Source: Plantactinospora sp040120695
GTDB taxonomy: Bacteria > Actinomycetota > Actinomycetes > Mycobacteriales > Micromonosporaceae
Direction of reading: 5' to 3'
DNA: 64,000 nt
NCBI RefSeq assembly: GCF_040120695.1
Contig: NZ_JBEEAC010000031.1
Span: 1-64,000 of the forward strand
In this document: positions 34,623 to 43,200 of the stretch, piece after piece
Layout of the letters: each line of letters starts with the position of its first letter
Numbering within the stretch: position 1 is the stretch's first letter
Notes under the pieces: model-generated
Databases searched by the model: none
What the model saw: the letters and a program-made list of their open reading frames with translations, nothing else
Told to the model about the DNA's origin: nothing
Translations under genes and position numbers: made by a program

Positions 34623-35587
34623 CGCGGCCACCCGTGCTCGCGGTACCAGGCGAACGTGCTGCGCACGCCCTCTTCCAGGCTGACGGTGGGTTCGTAGTCG
34701 GTCAGTTCACGGAGCCGGGACAGGTCCGGGCAGCGGCGGGCGACCGAACCGGACGGCGCCGGCTGCGCCTCGATGGCGGGGCTCACCCCGGCCACTCGCA
34801 GGACGAGTTTGGCCAGGTCACCGATGTTGGTCTCCTCGCGGTCGTTGCCGATGTGCACGATCTGGCCGCTGGCGGCCGGGGTGGACATCAGCCGCAGCAT
34901 GGCCTCGACCGCGTCGTCGACATGGCAGAACGCCCGGAACTGGTCGGCGCCGGGGACCGGGAACGGGTCCACCTCTCGCATGGCGCGCAGGGACATCTCC
35001 GGGATGACGTGATCGGTGCCCATCCGTGGCCCGTACACGTTGTGGAAGCGGCCGACCACCGTCTCGAAACCTCGGGCGCGGGCCGTGTGCAGGAAGGCGG
35101 CTTCGCCGAGCAGCTTGCTGACCGCGTACGCGAACCGGGGTTCCGTGATGTCGGAGATCATGGTCGGTACGGTCTCGGACGTCGGTACCGGGACCACTCC
35201 GGCGGTCACGCCCCCGGCGTAGACCTCGCTGGTGGAGGCGAAGAACACCCGTTCGCCGGGGGTGACCCAGTCGAGCAGGTGCAACGCGGCGAAGGTGTTG
35301 ACCCGGACCACCCGGGCCGGGTCCTGCGCTACGTTGCGGACGCCGACGACGGCGGCGAGCAGGTAGATCTGGTCCCAGCCCGGTGGCAGGGCGGCCCAGG
35401 TCTGCGGTGCGGTCAGGTCTCCGGAGACCACCCGGACCGCCGGGTCCTTCCGGAGGCGGTCGAGGTCGGCGTCGTCGCGACCGCGTGAGAAGTCGTCCAC
35501 GATCGTCACCTGATGACCCTCGGCCACCAGCCGGCGGGCGAGGTGCAGGCCGATGAAACCAGCCCCGCCGAGCAGCAGCGCCCTCAT
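34619..35587 (-). CDS. NAD-dependent nucleotide-sugar epimerase/dehydratase
   Basis: 322 residues of the extended SDR family. The dinucleotide motif GGAGFIG is at residues 7-13, the Ser region is FFASTSEVYAGG, and the Tyr-Lys pair is in YAVSK (around residue 154). GRFHNVYGPRMG and FCHVDDAVEAML are typical of UDP-glucose/UDP-GlcNAc 4-epimerases and UDP-glucuronate decarboxylases. ATG at 35587 overlaps the stop of the dehydrogenase gene upstream in the operon. A dehydrogenase-epimerase pair suggests supply of a C4-epimerised or uronic nucleotide sugar for the polymer. The exact sugar cannot be decided from sequence. Confidence 0.88.
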   Translation of the reverse strand: MRALLLGGAGFIGLHLARRLVAEGHQVTIVDDFSRGRDDADLDRLRKDPAVRVVSGDLTAPQTWAALPPGWDQIYLLAAVVGVRNVAQDPARVVRVNTFAALHLLDWVTPGERVFFASTSEVYAGGVTAGVVPVPTSETVPTMISDITEPRFAYAVSKLLGEAAFLHTARARGFETVVGRFHNVYGPRMGTDHVIPEMSLRAMREVDPFPVPGADQFRAFCHVDDAVEAMLRLMSTPAASGQIVHIGNDREETNIGDLAKLVLRVAGVSPAIEAQPAPSGSVARRCPDLSRLRELTDYEPTVSLEEGVRSTFAWYREHGWPR

Positions 35588-36933
35588 GCCGGCACCGCCC
35601 CCGCGTCGGAGGCGGCCGGTGCGGCGGCGGGGGTGGGGGCGGGCGGAAGGTAGCCGAGACCCGCGTAGCGGATTCCCGCCCCGGTCACCGCGTCGGCGTC
35701 CAGCACCCGCCACGAGTCGTAGACGAACGCCGGTCGGACCTCGTCGAGTACCTCCGAGATCCGGATCGCCCGGTAGTCCGGGTGGTCGTTGATGATCAGT
35801 ACGCCGTCGACGTCGGTGAACGCCTTGTCCAGACTGATCGGCTCGCCGCCGTACTGCCGGATCACGTCGTCGGTGACCATCGGGTCGTGCCCGAGAACGG
35901 TGACCCCGGCGGCGGAGAAGACCCGCATCATGGTGGCGATCGGCGTGCCACGCATGTCGTCGGTGGGCGGCCAACCCTTGTACGCCCAGCCGAGCACCGC
36001 CAGGCGGCTCCCCAGGCTGCCGCCGCGGGCCTCGACGAGCATCCGGACCACGGTCTCTCCCACGTGGATCGGCAGGTACTCGTTGAGTTCCCGGGCCTTG
36101 CCGACCAGGAACGGCCGCCGCTCACCCGCGCTGTCGATCATGATGTACGGGTCCTTGGAGAGGCAGCCACCTCCGACGTACCCGGGCTTGGCAAGATCCG
36201 GGCGCGGGTAGTCGACGTTCGCCGCCCTGATCACCTCCAGCGGATCGAGGCCGTGTCGCTCGGCGATCAGCGCGATCTCGTTGCCGAAGGAGTAGATCAG
36301 GTCGGTGTGGCAGTTGTTGGAGAGCTTCACCAACTCGGCGGTCTCCAGCCCGCTGACCGGCACGATGGTCTGGGCCAGCCCGGTGAAGAACTCGACCCCG
36401 GCGGCCAGGCTCTCGGCATCCAGGCCGCCGACCACCTGGGGCAGCTCGACCAGCTCGCGCAGCGCCTGGCCCTGGATGGTCCGTTCCGGTGCCATCACCA
36501 GCCGGACCCGCTCGCCCCAGGCGGCCCGCAACTCGGGCAGTACCACCCGGCGGCTGGCGCCGACCGGCACGGTGCTGCGGACCACGACCAGGGTGTCCGG
36601 CCGGCAGGTGGCGGCGACCGCCCGGGCGGCGGCGGCCAGGTTCGCCAGGTTCGGCCGACGGGTGATGTCGTCGACCGGCGTCGACACACTGATCACCGCC
36701 ACGTCGACGGTGTCCCGGGGCAGTTCGGTGCCCACCTGGATGTCCCGGCCGATGCGGGCGGCGAAGATCTCCTCGACGCCGGGCTCGAAGATGTGCGGCC
36801 GACCACGGGACAGCGACGCCAGAACCGTCGGCGACACGTCCGCGCCGTACACCGTGTGGCCCTTGTCGGCGAGCGCGGCGGTAAGTGTGAGCCCCACATA
36901 GCCCATACCCACGACCCCGACTTTCCTGCCCAT
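35584..36933 (-). CDS. UDP-sugar 6-dehydrogenase (UDP-glucose/UDP-ManNAc dehydrogenase family)
   Basis: 449 residues. It oxidises the C6 hydroxyl of a nucleotide sugar to a carboxylate in two NAD-dependent steps. The N-terminal Rossmann motif is VGVVGMGYVG (residues 5-14), the hinge-region KLSNN lies near 203-207, and the catalytic cysteine is C257 in GGGCLSKDP. The C-terminal domain shows GWAYKG and a Pro/Ala-rich tail. ATG at 36933 is preceded on the minus strand by GGAAGGAAAC. A 164-bp gap separates it from the upstream GH114 gene, the largest gap in this operon, so an internal promoter is possible. It supplies uronic precursors for the exopolysaccharide (inference from context). Confidence 0.92.
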   Translation of the reverse strand: MGRKVGVVGMGYVGLTLTAALADKGHTVYGADVSPTVLASLSRGRPHIFEPGVEEIFAARIGRDIQVGTELPRDTVDVAVISVSTPVDDITRRPNLANLAAAARAVAATCRPDTLVVVRSTVPVGASRRVVLPELRAAWGERVRLVMAPERTIQGQALRELVELPQVVGGLDAESLAAGVEFFTGLAQTIVPVSGLETAELVKLSNNCHTDLIYSFGNEIALIAERHGLDPLEVIRAANVDYPRPDLAKPGYVGGGCLSKDPYIMIDSAGERRPFLVGKARELNEYLPIHVGETVVRMLVEARGGSLGSRLAVLGWAYKGWPPTDDMRGTPIATMMRVFSAAGVTVLGHDPMVTDDVIRQYGGEPISLDKAFTDVDGVLIINDHPDYRAIRISEVLDEVRPAFVYDSWRVLDADAVTGAGIRYAGLGYLPPAPTPAAAPAASDAGAVPA

Positions 36934-37097
36934 ACTGTTTCCTTCCGTTCTCAGCGATGTCCTGGTTGCAGCGACGAGGATCTGCTGCGCGGACTCCTCC
37001 GATGCCTGGACCGTCCGATTGCCCGGACTCCTCCGATGCGTGGTGCTCGGCCCTCGGCCGTCGCGGCGGTGCGACTGCCTCGCCGGGACGGTGCGAC

Positions 37098-38180
37098 TCA
37101 GCCGCAGGGGGCGGTGAGCCGGTCGAGCTCCCGGACGGTGACCGTGCCGGCGAACCGTTCGGCGCGATAGCGATCGCAGACCGCCCGCACGTGATCGGCC
37201 CGCACGGCGTAGTCGACGGCGAGCACGAACTTGCCCGCGTCCCGCAATGCCCGGGTGTGTGCCAGGTTCTCCGTGCACCAGTCCCGGGTGCACGGCTCGT
37301 CCATGGCGAGGTAGAAGAGTTCCTCCATTCCGATGCCGTCGATGGCGGCGGTGTAACCCGGCTGCTGGCGCAGTTCGGGGGAGTTCTGCGGGACGATCAG
37401 GAAACCGGGCCGCCGGGCCTTGGCGTACGCACTGATCCGGACGATCAGGCCGGCCATCTCGACGGCCAGCCGCGCCCGGTCACGACCCTGGGCGGAGTCG
37501 AGGGAGATCTCCTCGTACGCCAGCGGCGTATCCAGGTAGACCCCGTCGAAGCCGGCCCGCAGCGCCTGGTCCACCCGGGGCCGCACGACCCTTTCCCACC
37601 AGCGGCCGTCCCAGTAGTGCACGAAGTACTCACCGGGCCAGTCCGGCCACTCGTTGGCCAACAGGTCCGGGGCGCGGCGCCGGAGCACCGGGTACTCCGG
37701 GCGGAAGTTCTCGATGCTGCCGATCTCGAAGTACGCGAGTACCCGCTTGCCGCTGCGGCGCAGCGCGCCGATCTCGGCAGCGGTGAAGTAGCCGGTGTGT
37801 CCGTCCCGGGCCAGGTCGACGACGGCGAGCTGGTACCGGCCACGGGCCAGCGCGTCGAGTCCATCGGCGCTGTACCCCTGGAGCTGGTACGCCCAGTCGA
37901 CGATCGTCCGGGGTGCGGGCGGTGTGGCAGCGGCGCCACCGGGTGTGGTCGTGGCCGGTCGGCTCGGCCGCGCCCCGGCGCTGGCGGTGCCGGCTGAGGC
38001 GGGCCGGCCACCGTCCGGCGGCGTCGTGCCGGTGGCGGGTGCCGGTGCCGACCGAGGGGTGGCATCGGGCCGACCGGTGACCAGCGCCCACACGGCGGTC
38101 ACCACCAGCACGGTCATCCCGGCGAGGCCGGCCACGAGCCAACGGCGCCGGGCCCCGTCGCCCGTGCTCCGGTGGTTCAC
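37098..38180 (-). CDS. Membrane-anchored GH114 polygalactosaminidase-like protein
   Basis: 360 residues. A single N-terminal membrane anchor (LVAGLAGMTVLVVTAVWALV) is followed by an Ala/Pro/Thr-rich stalk and a GH114 TIM-barrel. Visible blocks are IVDWAYQLQGYSADGLDAL, KRVLAYFEIGSIENFRPEYP, GFDGVYLDTPLAYEEI and DGIGMEELFYLA, which carry the family's conserved Asp and Glu. GH114 enzymes cleave alpha-1,4-linked galactosamine polymers, and the same hydrolase module is part of PelA in Pel polysaccharide systems. It overlaps the epimerase gene by 4 nt. It probably trims or releases the polymer outside the membrane. Confidence 0.9.
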   Translation of the reverse strand: MNHRSTGDGARRRWLVAGLAGMTVLVVTAVWALVTGRPDATPRSAPAPATGTTPPDGGRPASAGTASAGARPSRPATTTPGGAAATPPAPRTIVDWAYQLQGYSADGLDALARGRYQLAVVDLARDGHTGYFTAAEIGALRRSGKRVLAYFEIGSIENFRPEYPVLRRRAPDLLANEWPDWPGEYFVHYWDGRWWERVVRPRVDQALRAGFDGVYLDTPLAYEEISLDSAQGRDRARLAVEMAGLIVRISAYAKARRPGFLIVPQNSPELRQQPGYTAAIDGIGMEELFYLAMDEPCTRDWCTENLAHTRALRDAGKFVLAVDYAVRADHVRAVCDRYRAERFAGTVTVRELDRLTAPCG

Positions 38181-39073
38181 CGGGCCTTCCCGGAGGACCA
38201 GACGTCCTTGATCGACGCCGCCAGGTCGCGCACCGGGGACCAGCCCAGCTCGTCGTCGGCCCGGCTGATGTCGGCCCTGATCCAGCCGACCGCGGTCGAG
38301 CGTGGCGGCCCGGCGTCGGCCTCCCGGATCCTGCCGTGGTAGCCGGCCGTGGCGGCCAACAGCTCGACCGCCTCCCGCGCGGTGACCGCCCGACCGCTGC
38401 CCGCGTTGAAGACCCGGTGCCGTAGCTCGGGCGCGAACACCAGGGTGAGGATCAGCGCGGCGAGGTCCCGCACGTCCACGAAGTCCCGGTACGCCGAGAG
38501 CGGTCCCAGGGTGATCTCCGGGGCATCGCCGGCCAGCGCGGTGCGGATCCGTGCGGCCGCCCGGCCCAGCAGGTTCTCCTCCGATATCCCGGCGCCGATC
38601 GGATTGAAGACCCGCACCGACACCGCGTCGGCCTGTCCCGATTCGCCGGCGAGCTGGAACAGCCGGGTCCCGGCCAGGTGGCTGACGCCGTACGCGCTGA
38701 CCGGCTGCGCCGGGTCGGTCTCGCTGACCGAGGCGCCGGGTGCCACCACGCCGTACTCGCCGGCCGAGCCCAGCCGGATCAGCCGGGCCTGCGGCGCCGC
38801 CCTACCGACGGCTTCGAGCAGCTTCACCGCGACCAGCGTATTCGCCCTGAGTAGATGGGTGGCGGAACCGGTGAGCGCGCCGACACAGTTCACCACCGTG
38901 TCCGGGGCGACCTCACGCAGTACCGCCGCGAGTCGGTCGGGTGCGCCGTCGAACAGATCGAATGTCGTCCGGCCCGGGCAGATCACCTCGGTGGTCCTCG
39001 GGTCCGACTCCAGCGCGGCTCGGGTGTGCCGGCCGATGAAGCCGGAGGCCCCGAACAGCAGCACCCGGGTCAT
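38177..39073 (-). CDS. NAD-dependent epimerase/dehydratase-like protein with YxxxH
   Basis: 298 residues of the extended SDR family. The Rossmann motif GASGFIGRH is at the N-terminus, and the Ser position lies in IRLGSAGEYG. The position of the catalytic Tyr-x3-Lys reads YGVSHLAG: the Tyr is present but the Lys is His (codon CAC), an unusual change for this family. Later blocks such as YRDFVDVRDLAALI and VFNAGSG are normal. ATG at 39073 overlaps the stop of the nucleotidyltransferase gene. It is predicted to modify a nucleotide sugar, but activity may be altered or lost. NDP-sugar substrate unknown. Confidence 0.85.
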   Translation of the reverse strand: MTRVLLFGASGFIGRHTRAALESDPRTTEVICPGRTTFDLFDGAPDRLAAVLREVAPDTVVNCVGALTGSATHLLRANTLVAVKLLEAVGRAAPQARLIRLGSAGEYGVVAPGASVSETDPAQPVSAYGVSHLAGTRLFQLAGESGQADAVSVRVFNPIGAGISEENLLGRAAARIRTALAGDAPEITLGPLSAYRDFVDVRDLAALILTLVFAPELRHRVFNAGSGRAVTAREAVELLAATAGYHGRIREADAGPPRSTAVGWIRADISRADDELGWSPVRDLAASIKDVWSSGKAR

Positions 39074-39855
39074 CCGCGCTCCCCAGAGCGCACGGTGTCG
39101 GCCCACTCGCCGACGGCAGCCGCGGTGGCGCGTTCGGGCTCCTCACAATTCGGCAGCAGCAGCGGCTTGAGCTTCGCGAACGTCAGGTTCGCCTCGTCGT
39201 AGTCCTCCGGGCGGCCGATGTCCAGCCAGAAACCGTCGAACGGATACGTCGCCGGGTACTCGCCCGCCGAGAGCAGGTCCAGCACCAACTGGTCGAAGCC
39301 GAGCGGAAGTCCCGGTGGGTACGGCGTGAGCGTCTTCCGCGACATCCCGTACACGCCCATGCTGACCGGGTAGCGCAGCGCCGGCTTCTCCCGGAATCCG
39401 ACGATCCGTCCGGCGTCCACGTCCAGCACCCCGAAGTCGATCCGGTGCACCCGCTCGGAGGTTGCCAGGGTCAACCCGGCGCCGGAGAGCGTGTGGGTGC
39501 GCAGCAGGTCGGCATAGTCCAGGTCGGTGAGGATGTCTCCGTTCATGACCAGGAACTCGTCGGGCAGCCTCTCCTTCAGCGCGAACAGCGGGCCGACGGT
39601 GGACAGCGGGCGGTCCTCCTCCACGTAGTCGATGTCGAGCCCCCATCGGCGGCCGTCTCCGACGAACGCCTGGATCAACTGGCCGAGATAGTTGATCGCC
39701 AGGGTCACCGAGGTGAACCCGCGCGACGCGAGCTGGTCGAGCACGATCTGCAGGATCGAGTGGCTGTCACCGATCGGCATCAGGGGTTTGGGTAGCGTCG
39801 TCGTATACGGCCGCAACCGCACTCCCTTGCCGCCTGCGAGGATCACCGCGTGCAA
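39070..39855 (-). CDS. Sugar-phosphate nucleotidyltransferase (RmlA/GlmU type)
   Basis: 261 residues. It joins a sugar 1-phosphate to a nucleotide. The signature LAGGKGVRLRPYTTTLPKPL at the N-terminus is the nucleotide-binding loop with the catalytic Arg/Lys. The metal-binding Asp is in LVMNGDIL, and FWLDIGRPEDYDEAN is the sugar-binding end. The start is TTG at 39855, supported by a GGGGAGG site on the minus strand just upstream. It overlaps the following epimerase gene, with which it probably makes the activated sugar. There is no left-handed beta-helix, so it is a single-domain enzyme. Confidence 0.92.
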   Translation of the reverse strand: MHAVILAGGKGVRLRPYTTTLPKPLMPIGDSHSILQIVLDQLASRGFTSVTLAINYLGQLIQAFVGDGRRWGLDIDYVEEDRPLSTVGPLFALKERLPDEFLVMNGDILTDLDYADLLRTHTLSGAGLTLATSERVHRIDFGVLDVDAGRIVGFREKPALRYPVSMGVYGMSRKTLTPYPPGLPLGFDQLVLDLLSAGEYPATYPFDGFWLDIGRPEDYDEANLTFAKLKPLLLPNCEEPERATAAAVGEWADTVRSGERG

Positions 39856-39881
39856 CCTGACCTCCCCAAGGGCCGAGTGAA

Positions 39882-41435
39882 CTACCGGTAGTGCCGGACC
39901 TGCCCGATCACCGGAACGAGACCGAGCGCGAACAGCGCCTGGAGCAGCACGATGCTGCCCAGGTAGAGCGAGGTGTCGACGAGCGCGGCGTCACCCTGCC
40001 CGAGCACGGGTGCGGCACCGAGCAGCGCGCCGACCCCGACGTGCAGCGCGACGACGAGCGCGATGGACAGGCACAGCCAGCCGTACCGCCCACGTCCGGC
40101 CAGCAGGAACGCCAGGTAGTAGGCGCCGGCGAGCGCGACGTGCGCGACCGTCATCACCGTGCCGGCGGCCGACAGCACCCCCGCGTTCCAGAGGCCGGCC
40201 AGCAGCGCCGCCCCGAGCACCGCCGGCACCGCGAGGCAGGCCGCGACGTCCCGGCCGATCATGCGCCAGACCGCGGCGACGAACTCGCCCGGCCGGCGGG
40301 CGCGCCGGGTCAACGCGATCGCGATCGCCGGGAACCGGCTGGTCCGCCACTCCACGAAGCCCATCGACACGAACAGCGGCATCGCGGCCGCCGCGATGTC
40401 CAACCGGCCCAACAGGTACGGCACCTGGGCGTGGAAGAGCAGCGCGGCCGAGCAGAGGCCGTAGCCGGCGACGCCGAGCAGCACGGACGCCTCCGGCCAC
40501 AGCGGCTGCCGGGACGCCGGTTCCTCGGCGGTGGTGGTGGGCCGGGCGGCCCAGAGGGCCGCGGCGAGCGTCGCCAGCACACAGACCGCCGCCGCCACCA
40601 CTGCCGACCGGCGCAGCGCCGTCCCGCCGACGACCAGGTAGGCCGTGCCGGACAGGACGACGGGAAACATCGCCACGGCCAGCCAGGACTCCCGCCGGTA
40701 GAAGATCAGCAGCGTGCTGGCCATCTGGTACGCGAGCTGGCCGACCATCATCACGGCCAGCGGCAGGCCACCGTACGGCAGCATCGCCGCGCCGAGCACC
40801 ACGCCGAGCAGTGGACCGGTCAGCGCCGCCATCCGCAGTATCCGGCTCGCCGAACGCGCCCGGCGCTGGCCGAGCAGTTGGTACGCCGAGTACGCGGCCA
40901 CGCCCGAGTAGATCCAGCCGAGTGTGCCGGCCAGGACCAGTCCGAGTACCAGACCCGGCCGCCCCACGACCGTCAGCACGGCCGGGAACGCCACGCCCGG
41001 CAGCAGGTAGAGCGGCCCGTGCGCGATCGTTCGCAGGCCGTCCCACCGGTGCGCGCCGGTCGTCGCCGACGTGCCCGCCTGGTCGTCGACCGGCGAGGGC
41101 GGCCCCATCCGCCAGAACACCTCGGAGGCGAGTCTGAAGACGTCGGCGTAGCCGTACTCGACCTGCGCGGTCCGGTCGGTGTGCCCGTCGGCCTCCAGCG
41201 CGGCGGCGACCTGCAGCGCGTCGACCACCCGGCCCAGCCGGGGCCGGACCCGCTCGACCAGGTCGTCCACCGGATCGGTGGAGATCCTCGGCAGCAGGAT
41301 CGTGCGTTCGGTCTCGCGTGGCTGGGCGTCGCCGTGCGCCGGTGCCGCCTCGGCGGTCACCGTGCCGCCGCGTCGCCGGGTCGGGTCGGCGTCGTCGTCG
41401 GGGGAGGTCGGCACGGTCCGGTCGCCGGACGTCAT
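39882..41435 (-). CDS. Polytopic membrane protein, PelG-like candidate
   Basis: 517 residues. The first 130 are cytosolic and charged, containing ERTILLPRISTDPVDDLVERVRP. The rest forms about ten to twelve hydrophobic segments, consistent with a flippase-type transporter. In Pel loci PelG is a membrane protein of the MOP exporter class encoded beside the PelF glycosyltransferase, and this gene directly follows the PelF-like gene with a 4-nt overlap. Assignment rests on context and topology, because no short diagnostic motif is visible. ATG at 41435 lies in the preceding stop. It probably moves the polymer or a lipid-linked unit across the membrane. Confidence 0.7.
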   Translation of the reverse strand: MTSGDRTVPTSPDDDADPTRRRGGTVTAEAAPAHGDAQPRETERTILLPRISTDPVDDLVERVRPRLGRVVDALQVAAALEADGHTDRTAQVEYGYADVFRLASEVFWRMGPPSPVDDQAGTSATTGAHRWDGLRTIAHGPLYLLPGVAFPAVLTVVGRPGLVLGLVLAGTLGWIYSGVAAYSAYQLLGQRRARSASRILRMAALTGPLLGVVLGAAMLPYGGLPLAVMMVGQLAYQMASTLLIFYRRESWLAVAMFPVVLSGTAYLVVGGTALRRSAVVAAAVCVLATLAAALWAARPTTTAEEPASRQPLWPEASVLLGVAGYGLCSAALLFHAQVPYLLGRLDIAAAAMPLFVSMGFVEWRTSRFPAIAIALTRRARRPGEFVAAVWRMIGRDVAACLAVPAVLGAALLAGLWNAGVLSAAGTVMTVAHVALAGAYYLAFLLAGRGRYGWLCLSIALVVALHVGVGALLGAAPVLGQGDAALVDTSLYLGSIVLLQALFALGLVPVIGQVRHYR

Positions 41436-43156
41436 CGCGACTCGCCGACGAGTCGAGGTGTCTCGTCCATCGGCTCGCCGGCGGGACCCGCCGACGCCGG
41501 CCGCCCGGGCCAACCGGACGGGCTCGGGGCACGACGCGGAACCGGCGCCGCGTTGGGCCGCTCCGGTGTCTCCCGGTCGCGCTGCCGGGGTAGCCGGGCG
41601 TTGACGGTGGCCACCCCGGGCCGGATCCTGTGGTCCGGAACCCTGACCCGGCCCTGCGCCTGGCCGCGTGGCGGAGCCAACGGCGCGGAGACCGTCGGTT
41701 GCGCGACGAGCCGCTCGTAGATGTCGCGGTACGCCTGGAGCGAACGTTGCAGCGTGAACCTCTCCAGGACCCGGGCCCGGGCGACCGCGCCGAGCCGCAG
41801 TCGCAGTTCCCGGTCGTGCAGCAGCTTCACGCAGGCGGCAGCGACGGCGGGTACGTCCCGCGGCGCGACGACGATTCCGGTGTCACCGACCGCCTCGGCG
41901 ACGCCACCGACGTTGGTGCACACGGTCGGCCGCCCGCACGCCATCGCCTCCACCACGGTGTACGGGAAACCTTCGGAGATGCTGGTCAGCGCGACCAGGT
42001 TGCCGGCGTGGTAGGCCTCGACCGCGCTGCCGACCCGCCCCTCCAGGGTGGCGTGCCCGGCCAGTCCGAGTTCGTCGATCAAGGCTTGGCAACTGGCGTG
42101 GTAGACCTGGTTGGCGGCCGGCGTCCCGCCGAAGATGCGCAGCCGGGCGTTCGGAATCTCCGCGCGGACCAGCGCGAAAGCCCGGATCAGGGTGTGCAGG
42201 TCCTTGAGCGGGTCGATGCGACCCATGAACGAGATGGTCGGCGTCTCGGGTTCGCCGACGGCCGGAGGAAACTCGTCCGGGTCGACGCCGTTGTACATCG
42301 TCCACATCCGCTCGGGGTCGGCCCCGTTGTGCAACTGCCAGCGCCGGTTGTACTGCGAATGCGGCGCCAGCGCGTGGCTGATGAGATAGGCCGCGCCGGC
42401 CAGCGACCGGAAGAAGCTCAACACCAACACCCGCACCGGGTGCGGCGCCTTGTCGTGCAGATACGAGATGTAGCGTTCCCGCAGGTAGATGCCGTGCTCG
42501 GAGAGGACCAGCGGGGTTCCGTAGGCCCAGGTCGAGGCCATCCCGACGAGCATCGCCAGGCCGTTCATCGACGAGTGCACGATGTCGGCCCGGACCGGCG
42601 GCATGCTCAGCGGCCGCATCATGTGCGAGATGAGCCAGGCCGCCTCCAGCGCGTCGGCGACGGTGAGCGCGGGCCCGGCCTCGTCGACCCGGAGGCTGCG
42701 CCAGGCGTCCAGCATCATCCCCAGGGCCTGGTTGGAGAGCATGCCCCCGCTCAGGTCGCCACCGTCGGTGGCGTACTCGAACAGGCCGCGCAGGGCGAGC
42801 AGGAAGGTGCTCCGGTTGACCGCACCCGCCTGGGAGCGGGTCGACTCCAGCGGGGTGACCAGCGCACGCAGGAACACCTCGTAGGACTCGATGAACCCCA
42901 CGCCGGGCCGCCCGGACCGGACCGGCAGCCCCCGCTGGGGGCGGCGGCCCGGCGGCCGTCCGCCCCACAGCGGGATCGAGTGCACCCGGTCCAGGTTCGC
43001 CGGCCGGTCGAAGACCGGCTTCTCGGTCCCGTCCACGGTGAGCGCCACGACCTCCCACCGGTGGTCCGGCATGCCCCGGATGAGCTGCTCGCACCAGACG
43101 CTCACGCCGCCCATGGCGTACGGGTACGTGCCTTCCGAGACCAGTGCGATCCTCAC
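41432..43156 (-). CDS. GT4 family glycosyltransferase, PelF-like
   Basis: 574 residues, cytosolic. The N-terminus LVSEGTYPYAMGGVSVWCEQ is the characteristic beginning of PelF-type GT4 enzymes ('EGTYPY-x-x-GGVS-x-W'). The donor-binding lobe has ISFMGRIDPLKDLHTLI and the EX7E-type segment ISEGFPYTVVEAMACGRP, with a VCTNVGGVAEAV end. PelF polymerises UDP-GalNAc/GlcNAc in the Pel system. A Pro/Arg-rich tail of about 70 residues is additional. The start is GTG at 43156. It lies 44 nt after the deacetylase gene and overlaps the PelG-like gene, matching the F-G order of Pel loci. It is the likely polymerase of this operon. Confidence 0.9.
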   Translation of the reverse strand: MRIALVSEGTYPYAMGGVSVWCEQLIRGMPDHRWEVVALTVDGTEKPVFDRPANLDRVHSIPLWGGRPPGRRPQRGLPVRSGRPGVGFIESYEVFLRALVTPLESTRSQAGAVNRSTFLLALRGLFEYATDGGDLSGGMLSNQALGMMLDAWRSLRVDEAGPALTVADALEAAWLISHMMRPLSMPPVRADIVHSSMNGLAMLVGMASTWAYGTPLVLSEHGIYLRERYISYLHDKAPHPVRVLVLSFFRSLAGAAYLISHALAPHSQYNRRWQLHNGADPERMWTMYNGVDPDEFPPAVGEPETPTISFMGRIDPLKDLHTLIRAFALVRAEIPNARLRIFGGTPAANQVYHASCQALIDELGLAGHATLEGRVGSAVEAYHAGNLVALTSISEGFPYTVVEAMACGRPTVCTNVGGVAEAVGDTGIVVAPRDVPAVAAACVKLLHDRELRLRLGAVARARVLERFTLQRSLQAYRDIYERLVAQPTVSAPLAPPRGQAQGRVRVPDHRIRPGVATVNARLPRQRDRETPERPNAAPVPRRAPSPSGWPGRPASAGPAGEPMDETPRLVGESR

Positions 43157-43200
43157 CGAGTGCTCCCGTTCACTTGCGCGTCACCGGATGTCCCGCCCGG

